Assembly (NCBI RefSeq): GCF_023078275.1
Contig: NC_062975.1
Span: forward strand, 7,477,141-7,541,140
Direction of reading: 5' to 3'
Length of the DNA stretch: 64,000 nt
DNA from: Leguminivora glycinivorella
Lineage: Eukaryota > Arthropoda > Insecta > Lepidoptera > Tortricidae
The first letter of the stretch is position 1. The number at the start of each line of letters is the position of its first letter. Made by a program: the position numbers and the translations under genes. Shown in pieces: positions 1 through 10,389 of this stretch. Under the pieces are notes generated by a model. That model made no database searches, was not told the DNA's origin, and saw only the letters and a list, made by a program, of their open reading frames with translations.

Positions 1-625
1 CGTCTCGATCAATTTTTTATCGATTTCAATAATAAAATACCTAAATTGTCGAGAAGTGATAACATCTTGACAAAGAAATGCTTTTATTTCCTCCGAGACT
101 TAAATTATGCCTATTTTTATGCTTTGAATTGGAAGATACTGAGATTATTTTCGTTTTTTTGTTTGATATTCACGTTTTCTCAAACGGCGATTGACAAGAT
201 CCGATTTAAATTTCAGTAATAATTTAATGCTTTACCGTTTTCCTGATAAAAAGGTAAAGAAGCTAAGGAACTAAGGATTCATCTCTTATTTAGTTCATCA
301 TCTTCTTCATGTTGTTAAAGTTGAATCGATCGAATCGTTTATCTTGATCATTAAACATAATGTACTTACTTTTGTCAACAAATGCACTATAGTTGGAGGC
401 ATAATACTTTGGGACCTAATTGCTATATTGTGTGACCAGCTAACTCTCAGCGATTAAAAAAACAATAAGTACCTTTAATTTTATTATACCCGACACCCGA
501 CATTGAAGCGCTCTTTCCTTCAGTACGATTTTTACCGATTTGCGAAAACTACAAGTATGTCTTAGAAAAGCAGTAAAAAATATGATTTATAAATTACTAC
601 GTACTCCACATATGTAGGTACTATG

Positions 626-1490
626 CATAGCTGGGCATTAACTCGTTAATCCGTTAATCGTTAATTAACGAAGTTAACATTTTGATTAACGGATTAACTT
701 TTAAGTTAACTTTAAAAAATGTTAACGGATTCGTTCACTTCCGTTAAATTTCATAGAGTCCGTTAATCGTTAATCAAGCACCCCAAGCGGCTCGCTGCGC
801 CGCGAAAACCACGTTCTTACTGCTACTGTAAAAGCTCATAGTACGGCAAAACCTAGGTTTTATCGGTAAAAGCAGATCCGTCGGTTATAAAACAGTCTAA
901 AGACCAATTGGCGACTTTGGATCACTTATTCGAGATCTTCTAAATCTTATTAGGCGTGCTAGATCGATCACTAACCTGGGAATAGTGTGCAAATAAATAG
1001 TGCAATCATCAGGCATGACAGACAAATCGCGCAACCGACACATCGAGAGTCCGGCGCGGGCCTTATATTACTCTACCGTGTTATCGTGGCCCACAACATC
1101 GAGTTGTCATCTCAAATCTCAATCTGAAGAACCAACGCACCACGATCGCGACCGCATGAATGACCCAATAATTACCAATCCGAAGTAAAACCTAGGATTT
1201 AGCCAACCAACGGCGGTAAAAGCCCGAAGAGACCGTAATTATTACATTTCGGTTTTTTACCAATTGGCGTCACATGTTTTAATGCTTTTTGGTGGATACT
1301 TATTAAATATAAATACATAATACCTACAGTGGAGTCCTATTTTTATGACGTGTTAACGGATTATCGATTAACTTTAACTTCCGTTAAATCTACCGAAATG
1401 TATCGCTTTAACGATTAACGAAGTTAACTTTTTAAGTAACGGATTAACGATTATCGAAGTTAACTATTTGATTAACGGTGCCCAGCTATG
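626..1490. mobile_element. hAT-type non-autonomous element (MITE), copy 1
   Basis: Terminal inverted repeats CATAGCTGGGCA and TGCCCAGCTATG bound the element. They are flanked by perfect 8-bp direct repeats, GTACTATG, at 618-625 and 1491-1498. An 8-bp target duplication is the hallmark of the hAT superfamily. Both subterminal zones are built from repeated GTTAACG/CGTTAAT motifs. The interior has no transposase; the only ORF, near 1000-1188, is short and unrecognised. A related copy lies at 9932-10701. Confidence 0.85.
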
Positions 1491-1781
1491 GTACTATGTA
1501 CCTAATTAAAAACTTGCTATCGCAGGAAGTGCAGAAAGTCTCACTTATCAAAACGAACACTAACGCACTGTTTCACTGTAAATAAAATTATTTGCGTTAA
1601 TATTATGGCAGAGTTTTTTTTATCTTAAATTAGTTATAAACACGTGCAGTCAGCATAGATATAGGTACTATGCCAGCCAAAGCGTCAAATATACTGGGGA
1701 ACACATAATTATCATTAAGATGACAAAGGTATAATATATTGTCTTCGCCGGTTACCGCGATAGTTACTCATGAAATAAAAC

Positions 1782-1915
1782 TATGGAAACGGATTATATC
1801 GCGTATAATGAATTTAAAATTCATCCCGACGTTTCAAACACTTTACAGCGTTCGTGGTCAATTCAACGTCGGGATGAATTGTTAATTCATTACACGCGAT
1901 ATAATCCGTTTCCAT
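1782..1915. mobile_element. Palindromic MITE, 134 bp
   Basis: Inverted arms of about 45 bp begin TATGGAAACGGATTATAT on the left and end with the complement at 1915. They surround a loop of about 35 bp. The overlapping short ORF is a by-product of the palindrome. Confidence 0.7.
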
Positions 1916-2975
1916 ACTTTTCTTTCATGACAAAGGTATGTTACTTAGATGTTAGGGATATACATATTTGGCGCTTGCTGGCCTATAGACATTTGCACAG
2001 TATTCGATGCTAACTGTAAGTACCTGTCGCCTTATAATTCGATCGTAGTTGTAGCGGAAAAATCAACAAATGTGTGCCATAAAGATCATTGCAACAATAA
2101 ATGGGATAATTTGACTGACAAAATGAGTATCTATTCTAATCGATCGAGTGATAATGCACCGCCCCTTGCATTTTGTACCCCAAAGGTCAACGACCGCGAA
2201 ACCCCTAAAGTTTTGGGGCGAACTGTACTTTTAATTCAATTATCTGGCGTAATTCATTAGATAACTAAAACAGCTTTAAATAATAGTTAAAAAGTTACTG
2301 CGTGACAGTAATATACGTCAAAAGTAAAATATGTAAGAACTAATGACGTGGGTTTATTTGCTAAGGTCCCGCTGGCTTCCTCTACAAAATTCAGATTCTT
2401 TAGAATTTCCTGGCACCCGATATAAATATACCTCATTAGTCTATTTTGGAACTAACCTAACCATTGCACTAAATCGACTTAGTAGTGAGTTCTAAGTGCG
2501 AAAACAAAAGAGAGCAATATCGACCAAACCCTCAAAAGTGAGGGGGAGATCCTGCCACCCTCTTTATGAGTCAGAGGGGAGGACCCTTGCTCGTAGGTAT
2601 ATTACTGTGCCCTCAGTACCGCGTGCACTCTGCGTTGCTATCGATTTGGGTTTTACGGACTATGCGAGTTTTGACCTCATCCTTTAGAGTCAGGCCAAGC
2701 TTCGTTGGCAACCATTTTGATAACGCCTGCGCAAGGGTTAAGGAGTCACAATTTCATAGTAAGTAGTTATCGTGTTCTCACACTGGGCTGTGTTATAAAT
2801 ATAACATAGTTAGTTAACCCGAGGATTAACCCACCATTTTATACGGAATTTTTTGACAGATGACAGCCCACTAACCCTGAGTTAAGTGGTTGGTGCAAGT
2901 GGGCCTTAGACGCTTAAAATAAAGCAACATTTCTACAGGCAGAGCTGTCAAAATCGCTGCCAAGTTAGCTTGGCA

Positions 2976-3110
2976 TGTCTTAGAATAGAATAGAAAATAT
3001 TTATTTGGCAGATACGTGATAAAAACATCAAGTAATTAATAACTAGTACACCAAATAGGATGCCACTCAGCGTCAGCTGTGTCTTATAGACGCAGCACTG
3101 AGACACCGGT
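2976..3110 (-). mobile_element. LINE 3' end fragment (candidate)
   Basis: Read on the minus strand this segment contains GCTGAGTGG and ends in an AATAAATATTT stretch followed by tandem TTCTA repeats, which resembles a LINE 3' UTR with a simple-repeat tail. The segment near 12040-12362 has the same GCTGAGTGG motif and an ATTCT-type tail, so the two may be one family. No coding part is present. Confidence 0.35.
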
Positions 3111-4324
3111 TTTCAGGGGTCATTGGCTATTTATTATGATCAAGTAAACGGTACAGTCAGAAAAACCTTAACCCTGAAATGTCTGCATAAGTTTCCTGTT
3201 TCTTGGTATTGACATATCACTGCTTTTTATTAAAGTCAAGTCTGCAATGAATTTTGTTAGCGATAAAAACTACTGAAGGAATACATGCGGTTTTCACCTA
3301 AACCTTCCTAAAGAGTCAAGAGTGATTCTTGAGGAAGGTTCGAGACAATCGAGACATATCATTGAGTGTATATTTTGGTTCAGATTTAAACTGTGCAAAG
3401 TTGAGGGTGGCCAAAATTTAGTATAGAAAGATCACATTACCTTATTGTTCCTTCAGTAGGTACATTGGTTTGACATTTGTTGAGCAGACCACAATCGGAC
3501 TACGTACCAACATAGACTTCTGCATAAAATTCGCCGGTGATTAAAGGGCTCTAGAACAAAAGTAGGTACTTGATGCTTAAACTAAAAGCTAGACAGTTTT
3601 AATACTTACCCTACATCTTGAATTGAAATTGAGCAAAACCATGGGAACCACTTTTCTTGACCTGGCAAACTAGCACTTCATGGGCTGTCCCATAGGTACA
3701 AACACTTTTTTATCCATTAGGTATATATAAATATTTAATTATTTACCTATATACTCGTAAATGTTTCGACGTGGTTGACAGAAGTTTGACGTTAGTACTA
3801 GTACTTTTTTTAATGTAAATGATCTGAAATTATCTTAAATCTGCGTTTAGCAAGTAGGTAGGTAAAGAACGCTTTTTAAGTTCAGACCTTTTAGTGAGTA
3901 TTATATTCTTTGGTTCAGACACAGAATATTTATTTATTTTATTTATTTGAATATATACGATTTGACAGTACAAATAAACGCTTGTTTTCGAGACCAGTTC
4001 AGACAGCAGTATTGGACCTTAAACGTTGGTCTACCATTAACTTACGTAGAGTAAAGTCAACCAATTTATAGAATAGGTACATATAGTTTTTATATTGGAG
4101 GCGTATTATCATGACCTGCCCAAACGTCTTGATAACATGGAACCTGTTGAAATAAATTTAATAATTTCCTCAAAAGTCATAATAGAAAGAATTTACCTAA
4201 TAATTTCCTCATAAGTCGTAACAGAAATTATTTGTACATTACATGGGGGCAAAGTTGCAATAATATTGATATCCGAAGCAAGCGAAAGATAGATCTTTAT
4301 TTATTTGCATTTCAATATGTTACA

Positions 4325-4473
4325 TATCGTCACTACTTTGAAAAAATCTCGTATCTCACGCTGCTCCTCAAAGTTAAAACGTAGTAAGTCTATATGCATT
4401 CCATACATACTTACTACAATTTTCTTTTCATTGACAGACGAAGATACAAGTTTTTTTAACAGTAGTGACGATA
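4325..4473. mobile_element. MITE, 149 bp, TIR TATCGTCACTACT
   Basis: The ends are exact 13-bp inverted repeats, TATCGTCACTACT at 4325 and AGTAGTGACGATA ending at 4473. The interior is AT-rich without conserved coding potential. ORFs of 75-79 codons on both strands overlap it and are probably spurious. A perfect 14-bp stem with loop TTCC follows at 4507-4538. Confidence 0.65.
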
Positions 4474-5157
4474 TGGGCGTATACATAATGGACCCTGTGT
4501 TGTTTTGTTTTGCTACACCCTTCCGGGTGTAGCAAAACATTGTTTACAAACATCTTGCATTACTAGTAATAACGATAAATTTTACAAATTTTTCAAATAT
4601 ATCATTTTGGTGAAAATAACATCAATAGTTTAACTACTTATTATTATCATTTATCTACTTAAGGTACCTAATGGCGCCCATTAACGTGGATTCCAATATT
4701 GAACTGCGAGCGGAGCGAGTGGTTCAGAAAGTAGAATCTTGAGCGTTGCGAGGGTTTCATGGCATGTTTTTCGAACAATAAAGAGAGCCTTTACAGCCGT
4801 TTGGTTGCAATGAAACTAGTGTTTTAACCTCCTTATATACCTAGTAATTATAAAGTGGTAAGATAATCATATCTGCATTCGAACTCCTCTAAATGAAATC
4901 CAAAATTCAAAAAATAACGTAAGAGATGCCTAGCCTACGTTACCTACGTAACTATACTAACTACCTCAAATAAGATACCGCTAAAGAAACTTTAAAAATT
5001 CTACTTTACCTTTTTCAACCGATAACAGAAACATCGGCATGAATGAAATAATAAAATAACCAATCACGATCAAAAGTTGTAAGTAGACCTTATTCATCAA
5101 AGAGGTTAGTGACTTGAGACACCTGCGCGACAGGTTGCACTCAACTTAAACTTACCT

Positions 5158-5400
5158 TTAAAGTCCTGGAACTAATTGCCCACCTTAACTCCAAAGTTGC
5201 AAGTATTTCGTCACTTCAAATAATAACACACACAATAATCACTCACACTTATTTTCACCACTCAAAGAAAGTTCCAAACAAGTTTCTCCGCGAGTTTCCG
5301 ACGTAGAATTCGAGCGCTACAAAACCAGCTCACGCATTCGAACGCAATCGCAAACTAACGAACAGTAGCTCTGACTCTACTCTACCGGTCCACGAACCCC
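5158..5400 (-). other. Candidate 5' UTR exon/promoter of a gene to the left
   Basis: On the minus strand this non-repetitive stretch is pyrimidine/purine mixed and looks like insect 5' leader sequence. It contains an initiator-like TCAGAGC near 5370 and a possible splice donor, GTTAAG followed by GTGGGC, near 5180. No start codon or downstream exon is recognisable in 1-5157, so any coding part would lie outside the window. This is inference only. Confidence 0.2.
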
Positions 5401-5568
5401 ATAAACTTGATTTACAACTTTATTTCCTACAGCGCCATCTATGCATTGTAGACTACTTTACTTAGTAACCGTGAGCGTACATACCGTGCGGGCCGGCTGC
5501 GTTAGAAATCATAGTACGTAACTTGTAGATAACGAGGTAGATGGCGCTTTTAGACATCAATAGAGTTT

Positions 5569-5917
5569 AAAAGGGTATTTTGATGCCTTAAAGATATCCA
5601 CCTGTAGTGTGAAATGGTGTGGAAAGGTAACAAGAAGCTCAAATTTAAAAACAGACGGCATTACATTCCACAAATAAGTCATATTTATAATTTATTCAGA
5701 GCCGGCATAGGTCAACTTACATTGGCCACTTTCGCGTCAGTAGAGGGACAGTCATACTTCTGTCCCTTTTCATCTGGCGCGACTGCCCGCCGTCCTTGAA
5801 ACGGCCAATCACAGCGCGCTTAACACATTCCCCGCTCGCTCCTCGCACCCCTGGCACTGGTGACTCGTATCGCGAACAAAATATACAAAATTGCCACTCT
5901 ATAGGAGGTTCTCTGTG
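5569..5917. repeat. 349-bp interspersed repeat, copy 1 (identical to copy 2)
   Basis: Every base from 5569 to 5917 matches 11121-11469 in the same orientation by eye. Both copies carry an identical 61-codon ORF, which reflects DNA identity and not necessarily coding. Copy 1 lacks the left part seen in front of copy 2 and abuts a LINE fragment on its right. Identity over 349 bp indicates recent movement or gene conversion. Confidence 0.8.
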
Positions 5918-5940
5918 AACTCAGTACTAGAAGGGGAAAC

Positions 5941-6164
5941 ATGTTGGGGCACCTGATACGGCACGATACTTACATAAAATCAATAATCGAAGGGCGAATA
6001 GAAAAGAGGAGAGGCAGGGGAAGACCGAGGCGTGCGTTTTTAGACCAACTTAAAGAGAAGACCAACGTAGTGAGGTATCAGGACCTCAAAAAAGCGGCAG
6101 AGAAAAGAACGGAATGGCGATTACTCCACAGACAAGAGCCTGGCTCTTAAATAATATGATGATG
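5941..6164 (+). pseudogene. LINE (RTE-like) C-terminal fragment
   Basis: The 69-codon ORF starts MLGHLIRH and contains RGRGRPRR and a WR-rich end. I recall this pattern (GH.LR, then a basic RGRPR block) from the extreme C-terminus of RTE-type and related insect endonuclease-reverse transcriptases. The stop is followed within 20 bp by a tandem ATG tail, as expected for a LINE 3' end. No reverse transcriptase core is present upstream, so this is a 5'-truncated dead copy. Confidence 0.6.
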
Positions 6165-6723
6165 ATGTAACTCAGTACATCGCTACACGGCCTACTTAAC
6201 GCGAGTTATCGTCGCTGGTACCTCTTAGTTTTCGAGTTATTTACAGATGGCGCTATTTTCAATGTTTAAAAGTGCCGTCTAGTGAGATAATAATTAATTA
6301 CATTGCCGAGTAACCATATCTGAATATGATTCAATATTTTGAGCCGGGCGGCTCCTTGTTTTTTGGCTTAGGGGTTAGTGTATTTGACTTGCACGTCTAT
6401 GATCCCGAGTTCGAGACCCAGGTCCGGATTTTTTTTAATATGTTTGAAAAACAGTTATATTGTTGTTTTTTACTTTTTTTTATATATAATTGAATATTAG
6501 AAAAATAAGTATGATTTGAAGTTGAATCATAGAAAAGTAAGTATTGTTCGCGCCGACTTGTTGTCTGTTTATAAAAACCATAGGTATAGGTCCTATACCT
6601 ACTCGACTCTCTAATCACTTGCCGCCGAAGTCAAGAGGACGGAATAAAATAATAGGTCATATGAATTATTTAAATCATGAGTTGTATAGTAGGAACATTA
6701 AATTGTAGGTATGTAACCTCAAC
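6165..6723 (+). repeat. tRNA-headed interspersed repeat, copy A
   Basis: This 559-bp repeat recurs inverted at 39111-39741 with high identity. Near 6367-6430 it carries a tRNA-like block: GGCTTAGGGGTTAG resembles a box A and GAGTTCGAGACCC a box B. It could be a SINE-like element or a repeat that captured a tRNA-derived promoter. It sits directly against the ATG tail of the preceding LINE fragment. ORFs overlapping it are non-coding shadows. Confidence 0.6.
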
Positions 6724-6848
6724 AAATGTACTAGTAAACCCTCAGTACCAAAAAGTACGGAAGAACCGGGATTTACCGGTTCTTTCCCAGTACCGGAAAT
6801 CTCAGTCACGGTTCTGGGACTGGTACCGGTTCTGTATTCCCTAGTAGT

Positions 6849-7140
6849 GAGGTGTTTTATGAAAATGAAAAAAATTCTATCTTTTTATTGTATCGTCCAA
6901 TTTTGACAAAACGTATCTCAAATGAAAGGTATTGCTATATAAAATAAAAAATTCCGAGGATATCATAATTTCATCCCTTAGGACGACGAGCGTAGCGAAA
7001 AAAAATCTTATTTTTATAATAATTTTTGTTTAAAATTTTTTTTAATTACATAAAGCAATACCTTTCATTTGAGATACGTTTTGTCAAAATCGGACGATAC
7101 AACAAAAAGATAGAATTTTTTCATTTTCATAAAACACCTC
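6849..7140. mobile_element. Foldback MITE, 292 bp
   Basis: Left arm 6849-6937, beginning GAGGTGTTTTATGAAAATG, is complementary with few mismatches to right arm 7052-7140. The loop of about 114 bp is AT-rich. Outside the arms, GAGCGTAGCG and CGCTACGCTCG motifs recur. No ORF of interest. Confidence 0.7.
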
Positions 7141-7908
7141 GCTACGCTCGGTTTCCTAAGGGATGAAATTTCAATATCTTCGGAAAAAATCGTTTACTAT
7201 GATGTCTACTAGCTATCACCATGCAAAGCGGCTTGCTTCCATCCAAAAGTGCAGCTTTTGGCCAGAAATTCTCCATAACAAGTATGACTATAAAAAAGCT
7301 CGTGTTATTATTTTGAAGTTTATTAATAAACGTTACGAAAATTTATGTTTAAGTAAATAAATAATTTTATTTTTAGCAAAGTGCCTTTCTTTTTCTGTAT
7401 ACCTCATGTTCATTTAAGCAAAGATTTCTTTATTATAAATATTATAATAAAGAAAATTTGTTACTTTTCTTAATTATAAATATTATAATAAAAAAGTAAC
7501 AGAGTAAAACAAGAAAAAATGCAAAACGATATGTCATTCTTGGAATTGGAACCGGGGACCTCACGTTTGCATAGAGTTTAGTTTAGTCGTAATCTTGTAG
7601 ATGGCGTTGTGTTATGAAATTGTGTGCGACTAGAAGTTCTTAGAAATATACATTGTATTGGTAATTATTGATATTCTATCCATAATCTTGTTTTAAAAGT
7701 TCATACTCAAATAATAGAGCTTACTCAAAAGTAGCTTTTTTTTTCGTTCTATCTGTTATACTCAAGGTGAAGGCCAGGCACTATTTCCATCATAGCTTCA
7801 ATATGAATTCAATCATATTATCAAAGGAAAGTCATGAAATAAAAAAGATAAGAAATTGTTACAATAGGTATAATTAATTAACAATCTTTCGAGATTAATA
7901 TTTTAGTC

Positions 7909-8639
7909 CTAGCTGTCCTCCTCTGACTCTGTTTCACTATCGCTGGGAGGCCACATAGGTCTTGTGTCTTTTTCCTTTTGAGCAGACTCCAGATATTTTG
8001 CCTGCGCTTCCAGAACACTTTTACTGTCTGTACAAGCAGCATACAGATCTAATGCTTCATTATTAAGTTCTAAAATGAATGACCCCATGAAAACTTAGAA
8101 AGGTAAAACTGTGCCTCCTTTTTGTGTCCTGTTATATACATAGCAGCTGCCAATGCCTCCACACAACTCAGTTGGTATGGTTTACCATAATTTATAGGAT
8201 TAGCTGCGACTAAAAATGGCAACAACCGGGGGTGAGGTGATTTCATCCTACCAAAAGGTGTTTCGTCAATTTTAGCCCATGAACAGTCAATAACTGCGAG
8301 TCCAGATTTTTCAATAATATCCTTGTCATTAGGACTGACACATTGGGTACCAACTGGAGATAGCACTAGTCCTGGAAACCGCTGCCCTAGTTTTAAGTTT
8401 TTTATTATATTGTGTCGGAGAAGTTTTCTTCCGGAGCATTTCTTTGGATCACAGTGATTTAAATCCCACATGGCTACTGTAAAGGATGCCTCAGTTCCTT
8501 CTCCGTCAGAGCTGCTGCCATCGCTGCTATCTTCTGACGACGCTACAGTGAGCTCATTTAGTCTCTCTGCATAGTCTCTTTCCGTATGTTGGTTGGACCG
8601 TTTACTGCGATTTTTGTTCTGGTTCTTTCCGGGCGCCAT
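7909..8639 (-). CDS. TSR3: TSR3, 18S rRNA aminocarboxypropyltransferase (frameshifted 3' end)
   Basis: TSR3 transfers the 3-amino-3-carboxypropyl group of S-adenosylmethionine to a hypermodified uridine of 18S rRNA, a late cytoplasmic step of small-subunit maturation. The start at 8639 is preferred because MAPGKNQ lies in a CACCATGG context just behind a TTTTATTTCAG acceptor (8644-8645), which implies a 5' UTR intron. After a basic and then acidic Ser-rich N-terminus come family blocks: MWDLNHCDPKKCSGRKL (RLI-like domain), VIDCSWA, PHPRLLPFLVAANPINYGKP and LSCVEALAAA. Frame 1 stops after 189 residues at 8070-8072. The family-like C-terminus (about 53 residues, acidic end) resumes in another frame to 7909. 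The break is one missing base in the A4 run 8072-8075. The alternatives are a sequencing error or a young pseudogene. No internal intron is seen. Confidence 0.88.
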
Positions 8640-9351
8640 GGTGCTGAAATAAAATAACATGTTATAGGCATGTTTAAATTCACTGTCGTGAATTAAATGC
8701 AGCATATTTATAAAACAATGCAATGGTAAAGTAACTATTTTTCTCTTTGTAAATAAACACTGTCAATACTTGGAAAAACATTTGTGTATGCTGCTACATT
8801 TAATAACTTAAACATTACCAGTTAGTGATGTTTATTGCATTCACCTCTAATAGCACAGTAATGTGTTCGTTCAAGATGTAAACCTAATATGCTTATAATA
8901 AATACAACAAAACAAAGTTTTATTTAACCTCACTGCATTCGACAATTTCAACATGAGATGTTAGCTGTCAATGTCACTGTCACGTGTGCTGTCATATGTC
9001 ATGATGTCATTGTAGATGAATGGCTGCGTTCGTAATATTCAAGTAGGCACTTGTAAATAAAAAAGTGTATTATTCATTTTACTCGTTACTTTCGAAATTC
9101 TCACATTTAATAACATTTTAAATAAATAAAATATATCTGGTCTAGACTAGAGTATTTTCTATTCATATTTATTTGTTTATTTAGCAGGCACGTTGCCAAA
9201 GTTACCCAAAAAACTTTATAAGCAAGCGAGCAAATAAATTTGTCACTGTCAAAGTATTAACATCTTTAGATATTGTTTTTACAGAGGTGATTGAATTTGT
9301 ATTTTTAAAGTTAGCTGATAATCATTCAAAATTGATTTTACACGAGGAAGG
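8640..9351. promoter_or_regulatory. Divergent intergenic region between TSR3 and calcyphosin
   Basis: The start codons of TSR3 (minus, 8639) and the calcyphosin gene (plus, 9352) face away from each other with 712 bp between. The TSR3 side probably includes a 5' UTR intron ending at 8644-8645. No clear TATA box was identified. A shared bidirectional promoter is inferred from spacing only. Confidence 0.4.
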
Positions 9352-9373
9352 ATGAGCAGCGCCTCCATGGCAG
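9352..9373 (+). CDS. Calcyphosin exon 1 (start codon)
   Basis: ATG in an AAGGATGAG context encodes MSSASMA plus one base of codon 8, then donor CAG/GTAATT at 9374. The left-over G joins CC of exon 2 to make an Ala codon, so the phases fit. Because the exon is only 22 nt, it could be coincidental. The alternative is an unseen first exon nearer exon 2. Confidence 0.6.
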
Positions 9374-10330
9374 GTAATTTAAAATTATTGTATATTACTT
9401 ACAGGCAACTTTACCAACGTAGTTGGAACAGGAAGGGATAGCTGACTATAGTCATGAGGATGGCCGCCGGTATACCGGCGATCCTAAGATAGTGGATTAG
9501 TAGTATTATTTATATTACTATTACTATCCTGACCAAAGTACACACTGTCCTACTAATGGTCTCTCGCCAGGCTCATATCACGGATGTGGCAATGTGGCAC
9601 ATGCGAGCACATCGTAGTCGCACTAGCTGTACTTGTTTGTGTGGAGTAAATGATATAATTTTAGTGCACGATGAAGACTACAACGGAGCCAAGCATGAGT
9701 GGGCAGCTACAGTATTATCCAATTTAAAGCCAAAGTTATTATGTGGCAGTAGATTGGAGTACAGTCAGCATCGAAGCGGATCAAAGGTCGTTAATTTCGA
9801 ACGATCGTAAAAAGCGCAATCGGTGCCCGGAATAGTTCCTCATTGCAGGCAGACTATTGAACTTAAAATTATTTAGTCTTAAAGACTGTCACAGTTATTC
9901 CGTAAAAACTAGTGCCTAATACTCCCATGAGCATAGCTGGGCATTAACTCGTTAATCCGTTAATCGTTAATTAACGAAGTTAACATTTCGATTAACGGAT
10001 TAACTTTTAAGTTAACTTTAAAAAATGTTAACGGATTCGTTAACTTCCGTTAAATTTCATAGAGTCCGTTAATCGTTAATTCAGCAGCAGCACCCCAAGC
10101 GGCTCGCTGCGCCGCGAAAACCACGTTCTTACTGCTACTGTAAAAGCCCGTAGTACGGCAAAATCTAGGTTTTATCGGTAAAAGCAGATCCGTCGGTTAT
10201 AAACAGTCTAAAGACCAATTGGCGACTTTGGATCACTTATTCGAGATCTTCTAAATCTTATTAGGCGTGCTAGATCGATCACTAACGAACACCCCCGACG
10301 CAAAAACGACGGGGTGTTATAAGTTTGACG

Positions 10331-10389
<59 letters not shown>

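Larger units (their letters stand above)
1..7908. other. Intergenic left flank, repeat-rich
   Basis: No host coding exon is recognisable here. Separate entries cover a hAT-type MITE, several palindromic MITEs, LINE tails, an identical 349-bp repeat and a tRNA-headed repeat. I recognise nothing in 1-617, 1916-2975, 3111-4324 and 7141-7908 beyond AT-rich sequence and small palindromes, for example around 7426-7505. A fragment near 4235-4280 resembles the GGGGGCAAAGTTG repeats found at 34.1, 48.5 and 57 kb. A candidate 5' UTR exon on the minus strand is listed separately at 5158-5400. Confidence 0.6.

Noticed and set aside
4301..4540. Overlapping ORFs of 75-79 codons on both strands
   Set aside because: They lie over a MITE and a hairpin; composition and overlap argue against coding.
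6367..6430. tRNA-like sequence in the 559-bp repeat
   Set aside because: No cloverleaf with a proper anticodon arm could be drawn; it is part of an interspersed repeat.
8640..8723. Upstream Met of the TSR3 frame, 28 codons longer
   Set aside because: The extension crosses a clear TTTTATTTCAG acceptor and has no family similarity; the Kozak-like ATG at 8639 is better.
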